The notes under the pieces: model-generated | The model's database searches: none | What the model saw: the letters and a program-made list of their open reading frames with translations, nothing else | Told to the model about the DNA's origin: nothing | Shown here: in pieces, positions 1 to 6,142 of the stretch | Layout: each line of letters opens with the position of its first letter | How positions within the stretch are numbered: the stretch's first letter is position 1 | Program-made: the position numbers and the translations under genes | Assembly: GCA_021107375.1 (NCBI GenBank) | Contig: JAIOSY010000187.1 | Location: forward strand, 1-7,147 | Source: Sulfurimonas sp. | GTDB lineage: Bacteria > Campylobacterota > Campylobacteria > Campylobacterales > Sulfurimonadaceae | Direction of reading: 5' to 3' | Length of the DNA: 7,147 bases

Positions 1-448
1 CCATCATTGTTACAACTACTTCATGCTTAAGTCCATGATGAGAGATTCTTTCACCTGAATATTTAAGGTTTTCAACATCATTAAGTGCATCGAAATTTCT
101 AATTGTAGTTGTTCCATGTTTTTTAAATAGTTTTGCATGCAAATCAATAAGTTCTTTTGAACCTGTATCAAGCATTACTGTATTTACACCACGAGCAAGT
201 GTTTGAAGATTTGCATCTGGTCCAACAATTTTACGGAACTTATCCATCATCTCAAAAGCATCTTCTCTTAAATAAAAGTATAAAGATTGAAATCTTGCTC
301 CACCACCAAATTCAAAGTGAGTTATCCCCGCCGTTTTTGCAGCCTCAACAGCTGGAAAAAAGTCATTCATCAGTACACGACCACCGTAAACCGATTGGAA
401 ACCATCTCTAAAAGTTGTATCCATTACATCTATAAATTTTTTAGCCAT
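1..448 (-). CDS. oadA: Oxaloacetate decarboxylase alpha subunit (carboxyltransferase), N-terminal 149 residues, cut by window edge
   Basis: This is the N-terminal part of a biotin-dependent carboxyltransferase of the oxaloacetate decarboxylase alpha / pyruvate carboxylase B family. The alpha subunit transfers the carboxyl group of oxaloacetate to biotin, and the membrane beta subunit then decarboxylates carboxybiotin while exporting Na+. The family TIM-barrel signatures are visible but divergent: DTTFRDGFQS at residues 10-19 (usually DTTLRDAHQS), FEFGGGARFQS at 45-55 (usually EMWGGATFD), LARGVN at 84-89 (usually LLRGQN) and RNFDALNDVENL at 117-128 (usually RIFDALND). The ATG at 448-446 follows AAGGATAAGG, which overlaps the end of oadG. 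The frame stays open to base 1, so the rest of the barrel and any biotin-carrier domain lie outside the window. Pyruvate carboxylase subunit B is the alternative, but the adjacent oadG favours the decarboxylase pump. Confidence 0.88.
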   Translation of the reverse strand, partial: MAKKFIDVMDTTFRDGFQSVYGGRVLMNDFFPAVEAAKTAGITHFEFGGGARFQSLYFYLREDAFEMMDKFRKIVGPDANLQTLARGVNTVMLDTGSKELIDLHAKLFKKHGTTTIRNFDALNDVENLKYSGERISHHGLKHEVVVTMM

Positions 449-456
449 ACTTTGCC

Positions 457-687
457 TTATCCTTCTCTATGATGTGATATTGCTGCGGTAATTGCTGCAA
501 TAACTTTTTTGTTATCTTCTTGAGTTGTCACTGGTGCATCAGCACTTGCCTGTGGTTCAGGGAAAAATCTATGTACAATAGCTGACATTAAGTTCATAGC
601 ACCTATCATTACAATTAAGAATGAGAAAACAGTTCCCATTCCCAATCCCATAAATTTAAACCCCTCTATTATAAGGTTAGTTTCCAT
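457..687 (-). CDS. oadG: Oxaloacetate decarboxylase gamma subunit (OadG family)
   Basis: This small membrane protein of 76 residues is of the OadG type, which holds the alpha and beta subunits of the Na+-pumping decarboxylase together at the inner membrane. It has a short N-terminal tail, one hydrophobic segment at about residues 10-33 containing the family-like GLGMGTVFSFL, a Pro/Ala-rich hydrophilic linker at about 43-60, and a C-terminal AAITAAISHHR stretch (64-74) resembling the usual IAAAIAA..YR ending. The two C-terminal histidines fit the metal-binding tail described for the family. AGAAGG (699-694) sits 6 bases before the ATG. Only 8 bases separate its stop from oadA, so the two are cotranscribed, gamma first. 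The match is in layout and short motifs. The function is strongly supported by its neighbour. Confidence 0.85.
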   Translation of the reverse strand: METNLIIEGFKFMGLGMGTVFSFLIVMIGAMNLMSAIVHRFFPEPQASADAPVTTQEDNKKVIAAITAAISHHREG

Positions 688-718
688 AGATTACCTTCTT
701 TTCATAATTTGTAGGTTG

Positions 719-724
719 ATTATA
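719..724 (-). promoter_or_regulatory. Candidate -10 box of the oadG-oadA promoter
   Basis: Read on the minus strand, 724-719 is a perfect TATAAT. Just upstream is a second -10-like hexamer, TATACT (729-724), giving TATACTATAAT. Transcription starting about 7 bases downstream would leave a leader of about 25 bases that contains the AGAAGG ribosome-binding site. No good -35 box is seen, which is normal for epsilonproteobacterial sigma-70 promoters. Predicted by pattern only. Confidence 0.5.
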
Positions 725-837
725 GTATAAAGATGTTTAAAAATTAATTGCATCACTTTAGTTAATTTCAAAAATCATCAGATTGTTACTTTTTGATTAT
801 AAAATAAAATCAAGTCTTATAAATAAGTTTTTTTAGA

Positions 838-865
838 TAGAATTGCAAAAATAAAAAACTTGGAG
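838..865 (+). promoter_or_regulatory. Candidate -10 box and ribosome-binding site for the gene at 871
   Basis: TAGAAT at 838-843 follows a T-rich run (about 828-834), a layout typical of epsilonproteobacterial vegetative promoters. The start point would be near 850. GGAG at 862-865 lies 5 bases before the ATG at 871 and decides that start over the in-frame ATG four codons later. The rest of the 688-870 gap is plain AT-rich sequence with no other clear element. Confidence 0.45.
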
Positions 866-870
866 AAATA

Positions 871-1161
871 ATGATAGCTGGAATGAACGAACAAGATTTT
901 ATGGCGTATATTATTTTTGGAGTAATCCTAAATTTTGTATTCTCTATACTTTTTGGAGTTTATCTAAGTAAAAACATTGGTATGCAGGATATGATAAGTT
1001 CTAAAGGGGACAAAGAACAATCTCTCTTAATAAGTTTAAGTCTTTTTATACCTTTTGCAAAAATGGCTATCACACTATATAGAGTTGCTATATTACAGAT
1101 ATATTTTTTAAATAAAGGGCATACACACAAAGAGTTTTGGGAATATATTACTAGTAAATAA
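871..1161 (+). CDS. Small hypothetical inner-membrane protein (96 aa)
   Basis: I do not recognise a family for this gene. The 96-residue product is mostly hydrophobic. One membrane segment is likely at about residues 12-34 (AYIIFGVILNFVFSILFG...), followed by a short polar loop (35-50, containing SSKGDKEQ). A second hydrophobic stretch at about 51-82 could be one long or two short helices, and the tail is charged. There is no signal peptidase site and there are no cysteines. The start has a good GGAG site 5 bases upstream, and the codon use looks like that of its neighbours, so a real gene is likely. It is the only plus-strand gene in the window and is transcribed divergently from oadG. It shares a promoter region with that operon, but nothing else ties it to decarboxylase function. 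Confidence 0.7.
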   Translation: MIAGMNEQDFMAYIIFGVILNFVFSILFGVYLSKNIGMQDMISSKGDKEQSLLISLSLFIPFAKMAITLYRVAILQIYFLNKGHTHKEFWEYITSK

Positions 1162-1174
1162 AACTACTAGTAAT
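1147..1174. repeat. 9-bp perfect inverted repeat between convergent genes, possible weak terminator
   Basis: ATTACTAGT (1147-1155) and ACTAGTAAT (1166-1174) form a perfect 9-bp stem with a 10-base loop. The left arm overlaps the last codons of the gene at 871, and the right arm ends one base before the stop codon of the minus-strand gene at 1175. The position suits a bidirectional terminator, but the stem is AT-rich and no U-run follows on either strand, so termination is uncertain. Confidence 0.35.
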
Positions 1175-1477
1175 CTAACTATCCTTTGCTAGTTCTAAAA
1201 TAATATCTTGAATCTCATTTTTATCAAAAAATATATTTAATGATAACTCATCACTAAATTTTTTTAATAATTTACTTTTTTTATCTAATCTAGCTTGTTT
1301 ATCATCATTTAAAACTATTAACGACTCATAAAGCTCTTTTTTATATTCAGTAATTATACTATCTCTTTTCTGCTCTTTAGTTTGAACCTGTTTACCCACA
1401 TCACTACGAAATGTAAATATAACTATCATTATCAGACCAACTATTCCAAAAATAGAGTATATCATTTCAACATCCAT
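1175..1477 (-). CDS. Small hypothetical protein with one N-terminal membrane anchor (100 aa)
   Basis: I do not recognise a family for this gene. The product has one hydrophobic segment at about residues 6-23 (YSIFGIVGLIMIVIFTF), then a strongly charged, probably helical region to about residue 75 (rich in Lys, Glu and Asp), and a C-terminal part ending in QDIILELAKDS. Positive charge after the membrane segment suggests a cytoplasmic C-terminus. The annotated start has no clear ribosome-binding site, and a TATAAT box (1495-1490) would leave only a handful of leader bases before it. The in-frame ATG at codon 5 (1465-1463) has GGATG upstream and an 18-base leader, so the true product may be 96 residues. 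It lies downstream of the TonB-like gene but is separated from it by a 14-bp inverted repeat and has its own promoter candidate. Confidence 0.6.
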   Translation of the reverse strand: MDVEMIYSIFGIVGLIMIVIFTFRSDVGKQVQTKEQKRDSIITEYKKELYESLIVLNDDKQARLDKKSKLLKKFSDELSLNIFFDKNEIQDIILELAKDS

Positions 1478-1489
1478 TATATTACATCT

Positions 1490-1520
1490 ATTATAATTAT
1501 TTATTTTGATAGTATATCAA
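1490..1520 (-). promoter_or_regulatory. Candidate sigma-70 promoter of the gene at 1175-1477
   Basis: On the minus strand TTGATA (1520-1515) and TATAAT (1495-1490) are separated by 19 bases, slightly longer than ideal. The expected start point is near 1483. The -35 half lies inside the 1497-1529 palindrome, so a protein bound there could control this promoter. Pattern-based only. Confidence 0.4.
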
Positions 1521-1529
1521 AATAAATAA
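1497..1529. repeat. 14-bp perfect inverted repeat downstream of the TonB-like gene (terminator or operator)
   Basis: TTATTTATTTTGAT (1497-1510) and ATCAAAATAAATAA (1516-1529) are exact reverse complements around a 5-base centre, AGTAT. The position, 22 bases after the stop of the TonB-like gene, suits a transcription terminator for the long minus-strand operon. The stem has one G-C pair and is followed only by TTATAAT, not a proper U-run. The symmetry and the overlap with a -35-like box equally suit a repressor site. Confidence 0.5.
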
Positions 1530-1551
1530 AAAGCTTACTCTAACTAAAATT

Positions 1552-2259
1552 TTATTTTAAAATATACATAATCTTAACTTTAAACACCTCAGGAAAATCA
1601 AATAATGAAGAGTCTACTTCCACAGGAAAACTTCTCTGTATAGCTTGAATAGTTGCTTTTTTAAAAATACTTCTTCCTGAAATTATTTGAATATCTTCTA
1701 CTTTACCATTAGATAAGATTTTAAACTTAACAGCAACCTCTCCCTCTATTACTCTTCTTCTTGCCATGTTTGGATATGATTTATTACTATTTATTCTTTT
1801 TATTAAATATTCAATAAATTCCCTTTGTTTTGCTTTTTTCATATCTTGATTGATCTGTTTTTGAGCATTAGAAATAGTCTCTGTTTGAACTATTTCCTGT
1901 TCTATCTGTTCTTCAACTTCTTCTACTATCTCTTCCTCAACAACCTCTTCTATAATAGGCTCTTCGGGTTTAATAATGGACTTTTCTAGAATAGGTTTTG
2001 GCTTAGGTTTTATAATTGGCTTAGGCTTAATTTTTTTCTTTTTTTTCGGTTTAAGCTTTGGTTTTATCTTGTTCTCTATTACATGCTTTATCTCTTGTAC
2101 CTTAGATGGAGCAATTATACAAAATTGTACACACTTTGCATTTTCTTTTTGAACTTTTTTTGTAGTATAATCATTCTTAGAAAAAAGATAAAACATTGTT
2201 GCAATAATTGCTATATAAAAGAGTGAACTAATAATAAAAGAAGATAAGTATCTATGCAT
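1552..2259 (-). CDS. TonB-like energy transducer protein (235 aa)
   Basis: TonB proteins sit in the inner membrane and reach across the periplasm to transmit ExbB/ExbD-harvested energy to outer-membrane receptors. This product has the full TonB layout: one N-terminal membrane helix (about residues 8-26), a Lys-Pro-rich segment (66-90, repeated KPKP), a Glu-rich acidic segment (99-123), and a C-terminal TonB domain (about 145-235) with SYPNMARRR (161-169), EGEVAVKFKILSNGKV (172-187) and a closing beta-strand. The membrane helix has Tyr15 where the canonical SxxxH motif would place its His. Two cysteines (43 and 47) follow the helix in the periplasm. The gene overlaps the stop of the RND gene by 8 bases (ATGCATAG), and AAGAAGT lies 7 bases before the ATG. 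No exbB, exbD or receptor gene is in the window, so its partners are unknown. Confidence 0.85.
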   Translation of the reverse strand: MHRYLSSFIISSLFYIAIIATMFYLFSKNDYTTKKVQKENAKCVQFCIIAPSKVQEIKHVIENKIKPKLKPKKKKKIKPKPIIKPKPKPILEKSIIKPEEPIIEEVVEEEIVEEVEEQIEQEIVQTETISNAQKQINQDMKKAKQREFIEYLIKRINSNKSYPNMARRRVIEGEVAVKFKILSNGKVEDIQIISGRSIFKKATIQAIQRSFPVEVDSSLFDFPEVFKVKIMYILK

Positions 2260-5200
2260 TTTTGTAACTTCTTGAAAAATTATACATTGTTGGAAGATAA
2301 AATAGATTTAGTATCGTTCCCCATAGCAACCCAAAGCCAATAGTTACAGCTAATGGCTGAAATGTTACAGCTTGTGCTGTAGCAAAGAATATTAGTGATG
2401 AAAGACCTATAATCGTTGTAATAGATGTTATTAAAATAGGTCGCAATCTTCTTTTAGCAAGAATAAATATCTCATCTTTAGATGTTGCTGTTTTTAATGT
2501 TGACATCATTATAATTCCATCATTAACAATAACACCTGCAAGTCCAAGAGCACCAATTAGGGATGGAAGAGATATATTTAGACCCATGATGAAGTGACCT
2601 ATATAAACACCTAAAAGAGAAAAAGGGATAACTGACATAACAATTAAAGTTTCCCTTAGAGAGTTAAAAAGATATAGTATGGAGATAAAGATTAAAGTGA
2701 TTGCAAGTATAGAAGCTAAAATCATCTCAGTTTGCATAGTCCTTTTTTGTTCTGCTTCCCCTTTGAATTTTAATTTTATACCCTTTTGTGTTTTTAATTT
2801 TTCAATTATTGGAGATATTTGTTCTAGCACTTCTGTTGCAGTCACTACAGATGGATTTACATTTGCAAATACATAAAAATTAGTCTCACCATCATCTTTA
2901 ACTAATCTCTCTAATGACTCTACTTTCTCAAATTCACAGATATCTTTTAATTTTACAAATATATTTTTTATAGGGATTTCAAGTCTTTTAAAACTTTCTA
3001 AATCATCTTCAATATTAAATGATTTCACTTTAATATCTAAAAGTTCATTACCATCAAAGATCGTACCAACCTTTCTTGATAAATAAAGACCAGATATATA
3101 ACCACCTAAATATTTCTCCGTAATTCCAAGCTCTTCACCGTAACTATTTAGTTTTAATTTTATCTCATCAGGTCCAACTTTAACATTATCACCAAAGTAT
3201 TTAATCCCATTAACATTAGAAAAACCATCTTCAATATCTCGAATAGCTTTTAAAGCTTTTTGGTAATCATTACTTATTATACCTATACGTATATCAGCTT
3301 TAGTATGTCCCATTTTATTCTCAACAACCATAAGATTACTTAACTCAAATTGTTTTTTATAACCTTGTTTTTTTAGCCAACCTCTAAGCTCTTTTGAAAT
3401 TTCTTGTGATGATGTTTCTCTTATTCTACCTTGGCTATCATAATAAAAACTAAGGTAAGGGGTTATGTATTTATCAACAAAATTCTCTGGTTTCATTTTA
3501 TGCAGTTCTATAGATATATAACCAACATAAGGATACATCTCTGCAGAGCCTGTTGCACTTCTTCTATACCCAGCAGTAGAACTAACATGCTTTACATAAA
3601 ATCTATCCCTATTTTTTAAAATATCTTTTTCTAAAGTTTGTACAATTTTTAGAGACTCTTCAAGAGTAGTTGTAGGTTGTGCTTTAAATGTAATATTTAT
3701 AGATGAAGCATCAAATGATTTAAACATCTGAAACTTTGATTTTTTTACACCATAAAAAATCAAGAGAGGAACTATGATTAAAAAAGTAAGTAAAAAGCTT
3801 TTTTGATATTTAAGCAGCTGCTTTAAAGATCTTAAATATAGTGAATTTACTTTTTCCCATGATAAAGTTCTTGTATCTTTAGATAAGGTATGTGAAGCAT
3901 GAATAGGTAAGAAGATAAATGATTCAATTAGTGAAGCAATTACAAGAGCAGAAAATGCAATAGGTATTAATTGTATGATTTCACCAAGTCTTCCACTAAG
4001 CATCAACAAAGGTATAAAAGAAAACAGTGTAGTAAGAGAGGCAATTGTAACAGGCTTTGCCACCTCCTTTGCTCCTAATAATGCCGCATCTTTAGCACTA
4101 TATCCTTTTTCAATATACTGTTGAATATTCTCACTTACAACTATAGCATCATCAACAATTATACCAATAGCGATTAGTACCCCTATAAGTGAGTTAACAT
4201 TTATACTATATCCTGTAAAGTAAAAATATATTGCACCAATAACAAAAGATGTAGGTATACCCAAAGCTATAATAAATGCTATACGAATATTTATCAAAAT
4301 AGCTGTTAAAAATGTTATCAACATTACACCTAGTATAATATTAGAGATGACGATATTAAGTCTATCTTTTATGATTGTTGATTTATCCATTCTAACACTA
4401 AAATCAACACCATTAATATTCATTATAGATATAAGTTTATTTATATCTTCAGCTATGCTTACTGCATCACCATTTGGATTTTGTGAGATAGCAAGAGTAA
4501 TAGAGTTATTTCCATTCATACTCGCAAGTGTAGATGAATCTTCATATTTTTTTTCTATTTTTGCTATATCTTTTAAAGCAATTTGCTGGTCATTTATATT
4601 TATAATAGTATTTTCAAGTTCATGAGATAATTTCTTATCATTATGTGTAGAGATGTAATATTGCTCTTTTATATTATCTATCTTCCCCAATGGAAATATG
4701 TAAGATAACTCAGAAAACATTCGTAAAGTTTCAGATAAAGACAGGTTATATGCATTTACCTTTTTTTCATCTATTAGAACTTCATAAAATAGATCAGAAT
4801 CTCCAAAAATAGTAACATCTGACACATCTTTAATTGAAAGAAGTTTACTTTTGAATTTTTTTGATAAAGCCTTTAGTTGTTCTCTAGGAATTTCATCAGA
4901 GAGAATAGATACATGCATAATACTTCTAGAGTGTGCAACCCCTCGTATAATAGGTTCATCCATATCACTCGGTAAGTTTTCCCTGATTAGAGCTATAGCG
5001 TCTTCTGCATCACTTATAGCTGCTGTTTTATCTGCACCTTTTTCCAGTTCAAGTATTATGGTAAATCTACCTGGTGATATTACAGATGTAACTGTTTGTA
5101 CTCCAACAATATTTTTGACTTCATCTTCAATTTCGATAACAGCCATCTTATTGAGCGTATCCACAGAAGCACCGGAATATGAGCCTCTTATAGTTAAAGA

Positions 5201-5335
5201 ATTGGGCTCTATTGTCGGAGATATCTCTTTTGGTATTTGTGTATATGAAAATATACCTACTGCAAAAAGTAAAAAAAATAAAGTATAATTTATTTTATAA
5301 TTATCAATAAAAAACTTTAAAATTTTTTCAAACAT
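2252..5335 (-). CDS. RND-family efflux permease, HAE-like (1027 aa)
   Basis: This is a proton-driven inner-membrane transporter of the AcrB/MexB superfamily, slightly shorter than AcrB. It shows the typical two-half layout: TM1 at about 17-34, a large periplasmic loop (35-325), TM2-TM6 (about 326-477), TM7 (about 512-529), a second periplasmic loop (530-868) and TM8-TM12 (about 870-1016). TM4 carries GIIVDDAIVVSENI with Asp395 and Asp396, the proton-relay pair, and its wording points to the drug/lipophile-type branch rather than heavy-metal pumps. TM10 has GVIVNDGIIMM, with Asn938-Asp939 where AcrB has its relay lysine. The ATG at 5335 is 3 bases after the preceding stop and has a weak GGAT site. 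No membrane-fusion adaptor or outer-membrane channel gene is in the window. The substrate cannot be read from the sequence. Confidence 0.92.
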   Translation of the reverse strand: MFEKILKFFIDNYKINYTLFFLLFAVGIFSYTQIPKEISPTIEPNSLTIRGSYSGASVDTLNKMAVIEIEDEVKNIVGVQTVTSVISPGRFTIILELEKGADKTAAISDAEDAIALIRENLPSDMDEPIIRGVAHSRSIMHVSILSDEIPREQLKALSKKFKSKLLSIKDVSDVTIFGDSDLFYEVLIDEKKVNAYNLSLSETLRMFSELSYIFPLGKIDNIKEQYYISTHNDKKLSHELENTIININDQQIALKDIAKIEKKYEDSSTLASMNGNNSITLAISQNPNGDAVSIAEDINKLISIMNINGVDFSVRMDKSTIIKDRLNIVISNIILGVMLITFLTAILINIRIAFIIALGIPTSFVIGAIYFYFTGYSINVNSLIGVLIAIGIIVDDAIVVSENIQQYIEKGYSAKDAALLGAKEVAKPVTIASLTTLFSFIPLLMLSGRLGEIIQLIPIAFSALVIASLIESFIFLPIHASHTLSKDTRTLSWEKVNSLYLRSLKQLLKYQKSFLLTFLIIVPLLIFYGVKKSKFQMFKSFDASSINITFKAQPTTTLEESLKIVQTLEKDILKNRDRFYVKHVSSTAGYRRSATGSAEMYPYVGYISIELHKMKPENFVDKYITPYLSFYYDSQGRIRETSSQEISKELRGWLKKQGYKKQFELSNLMVVENKMGHTKADIRIGIISNDYQKALKAIRDIEDGFSNVNGIKYFGDNVKVGPDEIKLKLNSYGEELGITEKYLGGYISGLYLSRKVGTIFDGNELLDIKVKSFNIEDDLESFKRLEIPIKNIFVKLKDICEFEKVESLERLVKDDGETNFYVFANVNPSVVTATEVLEQISPIIEKLKTQKGIKLKFKGEAEQKRTMQTEMILASILAITLIFISILYLFNSLRETLIVMSVIPFSLLGVYIGHFIMGLNISLPSLIGALGLAGVIVNDGIIMMSTLKTATSKDEIFILAKRRLRPILITSITTIIGLSSLIFFATAQAVTFQPLAVTIGFGLLWGTILNLFYLPTMYNFSRSYKNA

Positions 5336-5338
5336 TAG

Positions 5339-6142
5339 TTATCCATTCTCATAGCCATAAGATTCATGTGCCAAAATAGCTGCCCCATACGCTGTAGTTA
5401 TCTGTGGAAACTCTGGTATAAATATCTCTTTAGATAGTTCATTTTCAATAGCATAAACTAATCCTTCATTTAGAGCCGGTCCACCATCAAAATAAATACC
5501 TTCTTTTATACCAACTCTTTTTACAAGTTTTATAATTCTTTTAGCGATAGAGTAATGAACTCCTGCAACAATATCCTCAACACTATTGTCATTTCCCAAA
5601 AGCCCAATAATTTCTGATTCTGCAAATACAGCACATGTACTATTTATGGCTAAAGGAGCTCCTTTTGATTTAAAATGATAATCCCCTAATTCAGAAACTT
5701 CAAGTTCTAAATTCATAGCAACAACATCTAAAAACTTTCCAGTACCTGCTGCACATCTATCATTCATAGCAAAATTCACTACATTTCCTTCATTATCAAG
5801 AGAGATAGCTTTTGAATCTTGACCACCAATATTGATTATAGTTTTTATCTCGCATTTACCTTTAGCTGCTGCTACTGCACCCATAGCATTAGCGGTTATC
5901 TCACTAATGTTTTCATCAGCTTCTTTAAAAAGCTTTCTTCCATATCCCGTTGCAACTGTATATACAACATCTTTTTCATCGATATTTAATTTATCGAGTA
6001 ATTCACTAAGACTTTGTTTTGCATATTTATAGAACATGCTTCCACTAGCACTTATTTTATGTCCTATTAATTGCTCATTTTCATCTACTATTGCAACTTT
6101 AATGGCTGTTGAACCTATATCTATTCCGACAAAATATTTCAC
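5339..6142 (-). CDS. 2-hydroxyacyl-CoA dehydratase/reductase activator ATPase ('archerase', HgdC/BadF-type)
   Basis: This is an ASKHA-fold ATPase that forms a homodimer around one [4Fe-4S] cluster and uses ATP to inject a low-potential electron into a partner D-component. The motifs are clear: DIGSTAIK (8-15, first phosphate loop), ATGYGRK (64-70), INIGGQDSK (103-111, second phosphate loop), NDRCAAGTGKFLDV (127-140) with cluster ligand Cys130, NSTCAVFAESEII (167-179) with ligand Cys170, DGGPALN (219-225, adenosine site) and AYGAAILA (251-258). The length, 267 residues, matches the roughly 260 of the family. The start is GTG at 6142-6140, in a TAGTG overlap with the upstream stop, with GGAG 9 bases before it. 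Deviations are EITANA (81-86) where EISCHA is common, and GGPALN instead of the usual GGVAKN/GGVAQN. The partner is almost certainly the upstream D-component. Confidence 0.93.
   Translation of the reverse strand: MKYFVGIDIGSTAIKVAIVDENEQLIGHKISASGSMFYKYAKQSLSELLDKLNIDEKDVVYTVATGYGRKLFKEADENISEITANAMGAVAAAKGKCEIKTIINIGGQDSKAISLDNEGNVVNFAMNDRCAAGTGKFLDVVAMNLELEVSELGDYHFKSKGAPLAINSTCAVFAESEIIGLLGNDNSVEDIVAGVHYSIAKRIIKLVKRVGIKEGIYFDGGPALNEGLVYAIENELSKEIFIPEFPQITTAYGAAILAHESYGYENG

Noticed and set aside
157..411. An 84-codon plus-strand frame opposite oadA
   Set aside because: It is antisense to clearly conserved carboxyltransferase sequence. The His/Gln/Leu-rich translation has no family features and no ribosome-binding site was evident.
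688..870. Possible small RNA or riboswitch in the divergent intergenic region
   Set aside because: No stable stem-loops or conserved aptamer features were seen. The region is explained by two promoters and AT-rich spacer.
1497..1529. Palindrome as a Fur box
   Set aside because: Although it lies beside a TonB-like gene, the sequence does not match the GATAATGATAATCATTATC-type consensus well, so iron regulation is not claimed.
1980..2070. Possible tandem repeat array in the minus-strand gene
   Set aside because: The repetition (GGCTTAGG-like units on the plus strand) simply reflects Lys-Pro codons in the TonB linker and has no regular period.
4851..5288. A 145-codon plus-strand open frame opposite the RND gene
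   Set aside because: It lies wholly antisense to the conserved N-terminal part of the RND permease, has no recognisable domain, and its hydrophobic/Ser-rich translation is typical of a shadow frame.
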